From Temnothorax longispinosus (lineage: Eukaryota > Arthropoda > Insecta > Hymenoptera > Formicidae): DNA of 64,000 nt. The position numbers were made by a program, and so were the translations under genes. The stretch lies in NCBI RefSeq assembly GCF_030848805.1, contig NC_092367.1, positions 4,247,019 through 4,311,018 on the forward strand, given 5' to 3'. The notes below the pieces were generated by a model, which searched no databases, was not told the origin of the DNA, and worked only from the letters and a program-made list of their open reading frames with translations. The stretch's first letter is position 1; the number at the start of each line of letters is the position of its first letter. Positions 35,012 through 48,024 of the stretch are shown here, piece after piece.

Positions 35012-38000
35012 TACGTATTTAACTGTATAGCTGAAGATCGGTCATGGCGTTTGTCAAGGACCGAAAAGATTGCGAAACCACGCCGCGTTCACTTTTCCTC
35101 CGAGATATCGGGAAAGGTTGAGAGACGCTGAGCGATGTGTATGTAACATTAGAGAGAAGGTCGTTTTAATTCGTGCCATTTAATGCGAATACGCGAGAAT
35201 CTCGAAATCGTTTTAACGCACACTCATCGTCATTGGACTCGCAAGGGGGTGCGTAACTCTGTCGTCGCGCGTACAGCGAGCTCTTTGTACGCGAAGCAGC
35301 TCGCGGCTGCGTAAATAATGTTTCACGGTCATAACTCATTGTCGCGACGCGAAAATGTCGTAATTTCTGGCGCGTAGCCAAGAGCGGCCGCCGCGGTCTT
35401 CGACGATCGCTGAATCTTTAACCGCCAACTTTTCCACGTCTTCGTTTCCACCTTCGTTTTTCCCTTCCAACGACGAGAGAGACGCTATTCGTCCTCGCTT
35501 CTTTTTTTCTCTCTCTCTCTGCCTAATCACGGGTATCGCGACACCTCGGACGCAAACGCATTAACGTAATCTCTCGCGGTAAATGCATGAGCCTGTCTCG
35601 AGGAACGTCGTCTCGCGGCAAGCACGCCTCTAGTCGTTCCACTCGAACGTGCTAAATCGTAAGGAACGATCTTCAGGCATGGCTTATCTCTACCTTCCTT
35701 AAGACGCGAATAAACGGATCTACCGCCGATTGGTGCTTCGCCCGGTTATCCTTTCGCGTAACTTCGAAACGTCGCGTCGTCGTTCGAACGAGCGCGCCTC
35801 GTCGCCGTAATTTATTCCGTGAACGTATACTCGTAATTTCGATGTTTCGCCACGGCGAGATGCGGGGATATACGCGGAGTTAAAATTCAGGTCGTCACGC
35901 TTTTCAAGATGTTTGCGTTTGATATTATAAACCGCTTTTGCTTTAACTCTCTCGCGGGCGCAATTTCTTACACACATAATGCAAAGCATCATCTTCGCAG
36001 CATCTTTGCGTATTCTCTTTTCTTTTCCTCTTCTGAGAAAGAATCGACGGAGAGCTCCCCAGCGATTGAAAATTAAATCACGTTTCAAATCGCGATAGCG
36101 CATACCTTTTAAACAATCTCGCCTTGGAAAGAATCGAGTTTTCGTCTGAATTTTGTATACAACGAACGAAAACTAGAGCTTTGGATCGCCGAGGGTTCGA
36201 TCGTTGCTCCGAATGTCGATCGCCGATGACAATCGAATTGGGACTTCGAACGCGTCGTCGCCAAAAGTCGCGAGCGATTCTAGTTGCCGCGATGGGTCGA
36301 CTCTGCTTGAGATTATTTTAGGAATCTGACGACACGACACTACGCGAGGCGAGGCGTCGCGTCGCACCACGTCGTCAATTTACGTCGGTCGCCGGTCGAG
36401 AGAGCGAGCGAGCACTTTCTCGCGGGGGACAATTACCGAATTTAAAAGGCATCGCGTTACACCGCGCGGCGAGATCTCGCGTTACCGTGCTAATATTTTT
36501 CCAGTCTAATTGCACTCGTCGTCGTCGTCGTCGCCACGAGGAGCGTCGTCGACGCTGTATCCGCGCACCGGTGCGGTCTCAACGATCGCCCCATTTTTTT
36601 TCTACGCCGCGCCGCGGAAATTTATTCCGCGAGACCGCCGTCCGCTTTACGCGCTGACGTGACGTGCACGAGACGCGCTTCGATCGCCGCGGCCTCACAG
36701 AAAGAGAGATATCTCCTGGTGTAATCCTGGCCCCACGTCGGCCCCACTCTGGTAAAAATTCTGTCGAGATATTTCTGAAAGTATATATATACGCCGTAAA
36801 ACGGTAATCTTGACGAAGATTAAACATCGCTCGCGTTTTAATAAAGAAATTCTTTCCGGGGATACTTGCCTTTGATATTTTTTGCGCAGAGCAATATATA
36901 TAATCGATGTACATTTCTTTCTCTTAATAATTTCTTGTACGCGAGCAAGATGATTAACTCTCCTCCATCAAGTTCATTTTTTTTTAAATAAAATAAACTC
37001 GATAGAGTAAATGTCCCGGTTAGATGTAAACTGGGGTATTCGTGAACCGGATTATACCGATTTCTCCTATCGGGCCGCGGCGATCGAAGCGCGTGTGTAC
37101 GTTTCAACGCGTGAAGCACGATCTCGCGAATAATGTATGACGTGCGTCGCCTGCGTGACGTTTCTTCTGCGCGGGGGGAAAAATAGCGCGACGCGTCACG
37201 ATATTCTTGACCCGATGCATACTGATCGCATTAAATATGCAGAATGCACAGTGCATTTCTGCCGCGCCCGTCTCCATCGCTCCGTTTCTGTTTATCATTG
37301 ATAAATAACTCGGCGCGCGTCGCAACGAGCGAGAGACAAGCACTTTTGAACTTAGGCTGCATATCCTGACTCCGTAGGGATATCTATATTTAATATTTAT
37401 CCTTGAGACAGTGTCTCATCGGGTGCACCACGAGTGTGAATACTTTTGCGTTATAAAAGCGAATCATAATTCTTCGATTGCCTCGTTTACAGCGGAGACC
37501 TTGAACTTTATTGAACGTACTTAATCAGTACAGTTTCCACAAGCGGTTCAATTTAGAAAAAAAGAAAATCAATTGCTCGCATCCTTCTGGTAAGAGATCG
37601 CGTAGGCGACGGCCGCGGCCGGCGCAGCGGCTTGCGCGAGGGAAACGACGTTGCTCTTGAATCCCCCCGACGGATGATCGGTCGGAGTGCTCGTTAAAGT
37701 GAATTATAGACGCTCGTGGAATCATCTTTAATTTAAAAAGCAGTTGGTGTGCGGCCTTCTGGTCTGGTTTCGCGGTGACGGGTATAGAGCACATCTTCCG
37801 CCTTGCAGCGCGACGATCGTGAGATTCGGAGTAAGTTTTCGGAGAGTCGCCTAGGACGTGGTTCTTTCTCCAACAAGTGGAAGCGCAGGAATCCGCGGTC
37901 GTAACGCGATTCTCCGCGCTGATTACGCACGATTTATCACGCGTTATCCACGCGTGAAATTTGCCGTTCGCGCGCGGATTATGACTCCGCGTATATATTT

Positions 38001-38676
38001 GCACGCTGTCGTATGATATCCGCGATGATATATGCGCGCCGGGATATTGCGATAGTATTGTGACCGCTTGCTGGCCGCTGATAACGTACCTCGATGGCTC
38101 GCGTGTTATTTGCGTTCCTTTAATATCCAGCCCATTAGCTGTCATTCGGGATGGTAATTTGCATAAGCACATTCGAGAAGTGTCTGCACGAACGTTTCAA
38201 GCTGTCAACGTTTAAAAGCAAGAATCTCAATTAAATTCTCGGTGTGTAATTAGACGAGATGTGACCTGCGCGAAATCACTTTTTTCGCTCTTATATACTC
38301 ATTTTTCTCGAAAACCCTCGCTACTCACATTTCTTTTCGTCCCCCCTCACCCCCCCCGCCCGCTAAATCCGGTAAAATAATGTCGTGGATTACTTAGCAT
38401 AATTTTTCAATTATTATTTTTCGATTATCATCTGATAGGCATTATCAGTATGATTGGGCGTAACAGAATATACGATATAATATACGCTACAGTAAAATCG
38501 CTAGATATAACTGATTTAATTACGTAATACGTTGTCTTCTTTCGCGGTGACGGATGCTGATGAATGAACTTTATAACGCGTTTATCCGAGAATTAATGAC
38601 TCGAAGATTGCGAGATGTGCCTCAAGATCATTATCGCAATCGCGGATTTCTCCGCGACGGCTGGCGCCGATCTTAT

Positions 38677-38696
38677 CGCGCGCGCGCGCGCGCGCG
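38677..38696. repeat. (CG)n dinucleotide run
   Basis: About 20 bases of alternating C and G, a potential Z-DNA former. Confidence 0.8.
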
Positions 38697-41600
38697 AGCT
38701 CGAGCGTCGCGTCTGATTAGCGTCACGATGTGTGCGACATACGTGCGTGGCTGGTCGCGTAGTCGTCGACTCTGCAGATTTCTCGGGAACAAACATCGGA
38801 GTTTGTACGTGCGATTAACACCACCGACCGCTGAAATCGTTCTTTCTCGTTAGCGCTCTCGATATTCGTCAGCGATTCTCACGGTCGTAAAGCGCGCAGA
38901 ATTGATTTAGAGCTCTCCGGAGGCATTCGAAAATACTTCCCCCGCACGCAATTTGAGGACTTCTCGAGCAATCGGTTTTCGCTTACGTTTCTATACGACT
39001 TCCATGACATTTCAATTTCTGCTAAATGGACGGAGCGCGCGAGTCTCGGGATCATGCTCTTCAATTAAATATTCCCTCATGAATTTTCGATGTCAACGGT
39101 GCGCGGTCGATAACGGTTTTCCCGTCGTCCGAATGTAACGATAACGATATTACCCCGTCTCATCCGAAGCTTCGCAAAATTCTATTTTGTGGAGGAACGG
39201 AGTCTATAGCTGGAGCTCATGAATATTTAGATTTAGAATATGGACATGCATCATGTGTGAAGGATTGTTACCTTTGCTTTCCCAACATCTTGACATTAAA
39301 AATAGCATCAAGTCGCGCGCGATATTCTTTATCTTTAAATAGATATATCTGACAAGAATGCAGTATCACGCAAATGTTATTTCTCAGTGTGGGAAATATC
39401 ATGAAATATTACGTGTGTTGGACTAATCGGCCGACTTTTATCGGTTGTTAAAAGAATAGGCTTTAAAAAATAATGAATCGGTTTTAGAAATCGAATTTAT
39501 CTGTAGATAAAATGTTTTTATAAACGAACAGCTCGATTCCGATTGCTATTCCAGGAATCCATCATTAGAATGATGATTCTGAATCTCTGTGTGTATCTCT
39601 CGCCTGTCCACTCATTCCCTCGCTTGCTCTCGAGCGTCGGGTCCCGCGCGACGCGGCGGCTCGTCGTCGGCTTACGACTGCTGGGTGGTGTGTAATAATA
39701 GACGCAAACTCTCATTTGGCCGGTCGGCCAACTACATTTGGCTCGGCCGCGGTCCACTGTTCGCTCCGCGGCGGGTCCGGCTGGCCGGTGGCGAAATTTT
39801 TGTTGATTCTACGAAAGAATAAATAAACAAGGAACGAAGCCCGTTCGCCCGGGTACTCTTTTTCACGGCTGCGCGCGCGGTCCTCTCGTTCTCGCTCTCC
39901 GCCGTTGTCGAAGCACTAGACCGGACCGAAGAGTTTTTATTTTCATGGACGACGAACCGGCTGAGTCGCGCAGCCGCCCTTCCGCGACTCGTTTTGCGGT
40001 TAAACGGTATTTGTGGAAAGGCGGAAAACTATGTACGCGAAAAGGGTAGGGAAGGCTCTCCGAATAATCTCGTTATTGCTTTTTAATCTTTTATCGTAAG
40101 AATTAAGGAGAATGTCACGAGGTATGTGAGTTTATCTTAACTAGAGCGTTATCTGAACAAGAATCCGTTGTATGGGCGTAGTTCCATTTTATGTTTTTCG
40201 AAAATCTTTGCGTAGTCGTATATAATCATTCAATCAAAAGTCAATAGTTTTCTGTCTGTCTTCACAAGAACGTTACGCGACTTAGTCGATTCTTTTTTGC
40301 CCGCATATGAAGTAGTCGAACCGTCTAATCAATTATAAAAATGCTAATCTTCTTAAGCATTATAAGAGAATTTGAGATTGTTAAGTTCAAGCCTGTTGGA
40401 CATTATTTCTCGTGGAATATATGTGAGAAGGTCTGCTTTTTTCAATCGTGATTTGCATTGGAAATCCTCCGGTAGAGGTTGAATCGGACGCTGTCGCGTC
40501 TAGGCGCCAACGACATTCGTTACTACATTTTGTTACAATGAGTACCCTGTGTTCTGCGATAGACATTTACAGCACAATGGCTGTCTCTGTAGGAACTGCG
40601 GCCGGCACGTTGTAAACAAGTCGTACACGCTGCATCACGGTGTGAGACGAAAGTGTGTGAAGCATCGCACAATACAACTTGCTAATGCCGGCATTGCCGG
40701 CTCATATTCGCACATATCCGAGCGTCGCGATGTGGTATGTCGAAGATTATCGAAGTCTTGTTGAAATAGCTTTTCCCCGGAAGTCCTAGAAATTCTCGCG
40801 GAAAGTTACATCACGTCCCTGCGCGTCGGTTTCTCAGTTGTTAAAGGATAAACGTGCTTAATGCTTTCCCCCGATCCATTCTTCCGAACCAATTCTTTCT
40901 AGGAATACTTTCGGAGAACTAGAGTCTTTTTTAATATCTTATCGGGTAAATATCGATGTCTAAGATATTTAACGTTAAAGTGTTTAATATTTATTTTATT
41001 TATTACACACACGGAGTTAAGCGTTTGCGTGCCCCCTCAATTAACCTTCGTAATTTCCCCGCCGAGTATTATATAGTGGACGCCCTTGCTGTTTCGGACA
41101 CATTGTCGTTTGCAAACCTCGACGCGATCGACGTTTTCAGAACATGAACGAAGGATTGGCTTGTGCTACGCATACATAAATAAATTGGCGGTTTGGGATG
41201 AGAGCGGGCAGGAAATTAAAACCCTCAATTAGTGCAACCTTGTAACCTTGTCAGCGAGTTCCTCCTACGGAGGTCGATACGACCCCTATATATACGTATA
41301 TATAACGGCAAGTAGCGCGTTTACCTTGTCAAATCCCGTTAGCACTGTTGAGAGCAAATCGACCCCTTATTTAATCATGTTACTCGGTTCACTTCCACCG
41401 AGAGAAAATAATTAACTAACGTAAGGATTATCGGGGAAAAAAAACTGCGTGGCAATAATATCGATATCTGTGACACTGTTCCTTGTTTTTCTCCCGCGTC
41501 GTTTTTCAACGAATCCGAGCTCGAAGCTGAGCTAATCCGGTAAAACCGATCTCCGATCTCGCGGTGATAAAAATCGCGCGTGGAACGAGCGAGTCGCGAA

Positions 41601-44600
41601 ATTAGAACGTTCTGTATGTGGGAAATAAAATTTTATATTTACGGTGATTAAACTGGATTAGTCGATTCAGCTTTCGCCACGGCAAACGAACTTTAATCCC
41701 GGTCGCGATTTTTTCCGATTTTTTTTTTATTAAAAGCTTGTCGCTCTGCAGAACAGATTTTCTCTCTCTCGTAGAAACGACGGGAAGGGAGAGTTCAACT
41801 TTCCGCGGCGCGTAGTGCAACTCGGTCGATACCGGTCGTCCGTCATGCAGGATTCTTGACTTCTGTTCGGATTTCCGGCCGAGGAACGGACTCTAATCCG
41901 CGCGATCTCGCGCGAATCCGCGCGGAGGGAAAGGTCGTACCTTCATTTAGCGTACCGTCGTCGTCTCCGCAACGAAACCAGGCCAGCCGACGCGAAGGGC
42001 GCACGAATTCATTATGTGGCTCGCTTTTCGAGCCACGGAATATCTGATCGAAAGCAGCTATCCGGTCGTCGGGATCGTTTTCCCACTTTTTCACATCGCG
42101 GACGTTTCCACGGTTGGCTCTTAACCCGTTTTCACAATTCGTATTCGGTGCATCCAAAATGGGGGAGGGGAAATATATAACAGCGGTTCATTTACATGTC
42201 CTGAGTCGGAAGCTATTTGTTCACCGTCGTATTTTACCCTCAAATAAGAGCGCGAGATTTGGTTGAGGGCAAACTTTCGGATATTTTATTAGAGGAAACT
42301 TTATTAAGATATACTGCTCTGCTAATGAATTATATTATGTAAAGGTATAAAGTACATCGGTTCTATTTGACGATGTTAAGTATAACGATGCGGCATCAAT
42401 CGTAAAATAATTAGAAAATTGAAAAGAACCATTGATTGTTTGCTCGATGCATCTCTCGCCACCTCTTCTGCGAAATTAGTCTCGTACAAATTAGCTTCGT
42501 GTTCGAAGGAAGCACGGATATCTGACGATCGCGGGTCAATGGGTCTTTCTTGCGAGCGAGCGAGCGAACGAGAGGGTTGCCTCCTTTCTACCTTGCAATT
42601 ATCGGAAAAGTGACGACGGTGTCCTTAAACGATTTGAGAGGACGGTGGATTGATTTCTCACATATAGCTTCTTCATTTTCGTGCGTTGCCGCGTTTCGAC
42701 GTCGGGCAAATAATGGCCAGTGCCCGTTTCTATAATTTCTCGTTTGTCGCAATTCGTGATTGCACCGTGGATTCCCGGAGCACAGGCAGAGCACTAACGA
42801 ACTAATTGTTCCACGGTTATTTTCTTTGCCGCGTCGGGGTTCTCTGCCCCTTCACTCTGATCACCTATTTTGCACCGGTGACATTTGAATTAATCCTCGG
42901 CACACCTGCAGTTTCTTCGCAGTGTCTTTAAGCGTTTCTCGGAGACGAACTTGGGACTTGTCTCGAAGGCACGTAAATAAGTACTCCCGACAGCGGCAAA
43001 AAAGTTCGGAGGAGCGAACTCCAATATGCTGATTGCATCGGTGACGTCGGTGATGCATCTTAAGTTGAAAAGCAAACTGTTTTCCTCATTATTCGACTCG
43101 CTATCCGCTGAAACGTTATGTAACGCGTACACGTTTCTTTTACATTATTTTTTCACTTAGATGATTATCTTTAAGAAGATGGAATTCATTTTAATGGAAG
43201 TAAATCTAACATTTTAACGTAAATATTTTTGATTAATGTTTCTGCGGTTTCTACAATTTCTATAACATACAATCATAAGGTAATCATAAGTTAATTCTTG
43301 GACTATTATGATACATGTCAAGAGCGATTTCTCTCTCATTATACGAAACCGCGGACAATTGCCCCTCACCCCTGTATTCATGCATCAACAGGTGAATGAT
43401 CGTCCTTAGTTTTCCGCGGTGCGTGTTCTGTTCCGGGCAATGTCCCTCGTACTTCTTTTGATAAGCGACGACCAGGAAACAAGAAGTAACCTCCTCTCGT
43501 TGTTGGTCGGAATGACGGGACACCCATGCCTTTGGAGAGCGACAGAAGCGCGGATTACAGGAGGCGAGGGGTGGACAGGGCGGATTGAGGGAAACGAGGA
43601 GGAGACAACACGAGAGCGAGATATCAGAGGGTGCAAGGAAAGCGAGAGAGAGAGTGAGAGAGACAGGCGGGGCCGATCAATACTCACGGCCAACCCTGTA
43701 GTAACGCATAGATTACCTTATTCATAGCATATCGTTGTGTGTCCACTGCTTTCCTACAACCTGCATTTAACAACGAATTGAAAAAGAGAGCCCGTGGATT
43801 TCAAGGAAATCCGCGCGAGACCCTTTCGGGATTCTCCCGAGGTCTCGTTCGGCCTACAATTGAGAGTTTTCTTCCACAGTGGCGACACTACGAAGATTCA
43901 ATATCGCGCATACAAATTACTAAAATTGATATTATTTCTGTTTATTTGTATGATAATAAATACGCGCGAATTGAAATGTATGTGTACGAAATTATATCCA
44001 CGATCGTTATCGTTGAAATTGTTTCAATGTAATGTCGTATGTTTGCGACAGTCGCACAAATGCACCTCACGTGTTGGAGCTTATAGTCGCTTTAACGATC
44101 CGAGCGACCGAAATTCAATTCAATCTTTGTTATAAACAATGGACAAATTAGCACACCGGCGATTCGTTCTCCAAACACCGTAACTGATTCACTGGCTCGT
44201 TCATTTTCGCTCTTCCATAAAACTGAGCTTTTAAGCTTTTAATTATATAATCTTATTTATATATTATATAAATGTCACGCGAAAACTTCCGTAAGATTTC
44301 ACACCCTTTTTTTTATTATAACCGTCATATTATCTATTGTTATATCACCTTGTTATATCTTTTTATACAACTACGTGTTATCACACGAAACAAAACGCGA
44401 GGCATCTCTCGGTTTATATTGCTGGCTTAGATCGAATGAAAGATTTATAGTGGCGCCCTGTATCTCCTGACAGACTTAAAACTAACCGGGTTAAGGTCGT
44501 GGCATTCCTCCGCGGGAAGAAACGTATTATTTCTCCTCGTAGTAAGGGTTTACGCATCCCCACGGGAAAGGCGTCACGAGCTTCATGCATCAGCAGCGTG

Positions 44601-44853
44601 CGTTTTGCATAAGATAAATAAAACACCGTTATGTACGCCACGAGATGATAGAGATTACAACGAGCCGGGAGTAAGCACGAACTATCAAGTGAACTATCAG
44701 GGAAATGGTTTTGTCACGGTGAACAACATGAGTTATAGTTAATCCTTGCTTATTGTTAAAGAAAAAAAGGTTAAGCGAAAGTTTGATTTATAACACGATA
44801 TAATACGATTTCAAAAGATAAAGTGTAAAATTTTCGTATATTTTATTGATAGA

Positions 44854-45027
44854 CTTAGGGTTATGGCACATAAAAAAAATTAAGTAGTAAAACTTAAGTA
44901 GTAAGCAAATCAGACAATTACAGTGAAGAACTTAAGGCATAACATAAGCGGTAGCAAATCCAAACTGTTGATTTTCTTACTGCTAACGTTTTACTGCTTA
45001 AGTTTTTCTACATGCCAAAGCCCTAAG
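44854..45027. mobile_element. Diverged foldback element with CTTAGGG ends
   Basis: A 174-base element. Left arm CTTAGGGTTATGGCACATA is mirrored by the right arm, CTTAGGGCTTTGGCATGTA in reverse complement. Further inside, AAGTAGTAAAAC is mirrored by AAGCAGTAAAAC and AGTAGTAAG by AGCAGTAAG. Divergence is higher than in other elements and no clean target duplication is visible. Confidence 0.6.
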
Positions 45028-45246
45028 GATTGCGCAAAACACAAACTCGTTTAAATCTTAATTCGTCACGTGAGCTTGTCACGCGTGACGGTTTCGGGAA
45101 TACGAGAGTACACGACGGAGGTCTAAAAGATGTATCATTTTAAGGGTCCTCCAGAAGTGGCTTGTCCTTCGGGGTCGAGAACGTCTATTGACACTCTCGA
45201 ACGAGAGTTCGACGAACTCGAGTTTCCTGCATGCTCGGGGAAACGA

Positions 45247-45270
45247 GAGGGAGGGAGGGAGGGAGGGAGG

Positions 45271-45328
<58 letters not shown>
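45247..45328. repeat. (GAGG)n(GA)n compound microsatellite
   Basis: Eighty-two bases of uninterrupted purine repeat: about eight GGAG-type units, then about 26 GA units. Four long open frames over this site on both strands are artefacts of it. Confidence 0.9.
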
Positions 45329-45332
<4 letters not shown>

Positions 45333-46866
45333 GCGAGATTGCGTCTGTCCGGTTGCCCGCCATAAATTTTTCATTCGACTTGCAACTTCCATCGTTCGCG
45401 TCCATATCCCCCGGATCAATTCCGCCTTCTGCGTCGCCGTTATGCGTTGTCGATGCTCGCGTTTACGCGTTTACACGATAAAAAGGACTTCGTCTGACTT
45501 GCGTCGCTCTCTTCGACGTACCGATCCGTCGGTTATGTTAGAAGTCACCGTCTGCAACTGTCGTAACTGTTATGTAAATGTCACTTTGCAGTACTTTTGT
45601 ACGTTGAAGGAGACTTACTACGTGGAACGTAAACACAAAAGAGACTTGCTGGAAACGTAGAAAAGTTCGACCTCGAGAAAATATGTCTGGTGCACTTTTG
45701 ATGATCTTTAAGCTCTCGCTTTATTTATTACATTTTATCGACAACCGATATGAATCATATATAAGAAAAATGATAGAATGTGCCCTTTCGAATTACGCAA
45801 TTTTCCAAGCATTTTCCGCGTGTCATTTCTATCCGCTTCTACCATTTCTATTTAGATTTCTATTATCGAGACAACGATAAACTGCAACGGGTCGTGACCT
45901 CGTTTTACAATTGCACTTGTGGAATATGATTGAACAAATTTTATCGATGGGACAATTATGATAAATCTGAAATCTATAATAGTGATTTAATAGTGATTTA
46001 ACACGAAGTACCCAGTACCGATCAATTTTATAATAATGATTTTTTTATAACGATATACACTTATAACTACAGTTTTGTAAGAGAGTGTGTTTTTGGAGCA
46101 ACAAAATTGATTCTAAAATATTTCAAGTATCATGTTACTGAAATATTATGTTATTTCTTAATCACGGGGCTATCTGCGTGCGGTCCACAGATAATACGCT
46201 GACGCTGAATCTTGATAAACTCAGGGTTATCGGCGTAGTATCAAACATAGTAAGCAACGTGGCGCGGCAAATAAAACGCGTCCTCGATTTGAGAATTAAT
46301 CTCACCTACTTATCGGTCAACATTTATATTCACTCTTGCACAATTCACTTCTGTCCTATCCGACGAACATTACTTGTCGTTTCACGTTCACGCGTTGGAA
46401 TATATACATTACGAGCACGTAAATTTAATTTTTAATACTGCACTAATTTACTGCCCTGATTTACGCGCATCTTTACATGGAAAGTGTTTTTCCAGATGTC
46501 TCAATCGCACGGCCGAGGTGTTATTGTTCTAAAAGTGACGAGAGATTTATACTATAATCTTATGCAGATCGAATAGAATATGGAATTAATAAGTTCAGAA
46601 TGCTTTTTATCGATGATTATTGAAAACTTAAGAAGCGGAAAAGATCTTAACCAAGTTCGCGAACTGCGCTCATGCTTCGCTTAAAATTCATTTCGTGTAA
46701 CCGCGACGATTGGCCGCAGAAGCATGATCGAGCTGTATAATAGCGTCCACCCTTTTATCGCGCGTTTCATCTCGCTTCTTGGATCGTCCTTGGTTATATC
46801 TGCACCTGGGTATAAATATGCGGCGATCAATTTGTCTCTTAACGTGGAAAGGGCATGCATCTCGCA

Positions 46867-46908
46867 CTCTCTCTCTCTCTCTCTTTCTTTCTCTCTCTCA
46901 CTTTCTCT
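46867..46908. repeat. (CT)n microsatellite
   Basis: About 42 bases of CT repeat with TTT interruptions. Confidence 0.85.
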
Positions 46909-47934
46909 GTCCTGGCAGTACCGGAGGGTAACCCATTCCCTGCGCGATCCTTTCTTCCATTCTGCCTTCCGCATGAGTACTTCGTACGAGAGCAGCCTCG
47001 AGGGCCACTCGCGCTCTCCCCCACGACTACTCTCCCCTGAGTGCAGACTATTTTTCTTTATTGCAGCTGGGGTCTTCGCATCTTAGCTACGTGTCACTGC
47101 CCCCGCAACGACCACGCCGTTTTCGACAGCCCTCCTTGGGATAACATCTCGCTCGGACACCCTATTATCGTCGGAATGCGATTGACATTGCGAGATTATT
47201 TTCACGATTTATCTGTGTATTTATTTTCGCCATCAACCACGCTAGAAATATGTGAATATCTATTGTTCATATATATATAATTCCTGAAATATAACTAGAC
47301 TCTAACGCAAACAAGATTTGGGCATCGATGCCAATCGTCATCTACACGTGAAGACGATTATTTTGCGAAATAGTAACATGCGCGCGGAATTACGGATAGT
47401 TATTGCGACTCGAGCGGCATTATGTCGCCCGTGATTGCGCGAACACGCGCACGTGTGCAGTCGCGTAATGCGCGGCGGGCTTCGCGAAAATGCACGCCAG
47501 ATGTCGAGCCCGCGGTCGAATTAGCACTTTTATTGCCCGGACATTTTTCGGTCCGCGCGCATAAACCCGCCGCGTCGTCGGGGATGTCGAATTTTCCGCG
47601 GAGGAGCATCCTACATTCCGGCGAGATGTTGAATTTCTACGCGTCGAATTTGCATCTTGAAATTTACGATCATGACCGTGGAACTGTTCAAACTTTACTC
47701 AACTTTAAGTGCACGGACGTTATTCCTTTTTATCACGGTTTTTTCTCTTTCTCATTTAAAACTATCATTAGGCAAATAAACTTTGCTCAAATATTGGAAC
47801 TTATAAAGCTGAATATATATGGCATTTATATCTAATGTAAGAAAAAAAAACAAATTTGTTTTATTATATGTAATATTATATATAAATGCATATAATAACG
47901 TTGAGAGGAATGTATTTTGATAGCAATGATGGTT

Positions 47935-48024
47935 TGAGAGATTAAACGCTTTAAGTGTGTAGGAAAGAGAGATTAAACGCTTTGAGTGCGTAGGAGAGAG
48001 ATTAAACGTTTTAAGTGTGTAGGC
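47935..48024. repeat. Minisatellite, three units of about 30 bases
   Basis: Three head-to-tail copies of a unit beginning GAGAGATTAAACGCTTT, starting about 47935, 47966 and 47995. Spacings of the ATTAAACG core are 31 and 29 bases. Units differ by small changes. Confidence 0.85.

Noticed and set aside
37525..38172. 215-codon minus-strand open frame
   Set aside because: No recognisable domain and a codon pattern like surrounding non-coding DNA; overlapping frames of similar quality exist.
40549..40764. Cys/His-rich open frame suggesting a zinc finger
   Set aside because: Cysteine spacing fits no known finger, and there is no splice or start support.
45130..45660. 176-codon open frame over a microsatellite
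   Set aside because: The long frame is created by the GAGG/GA repeat, which is open in several frames on both strands.
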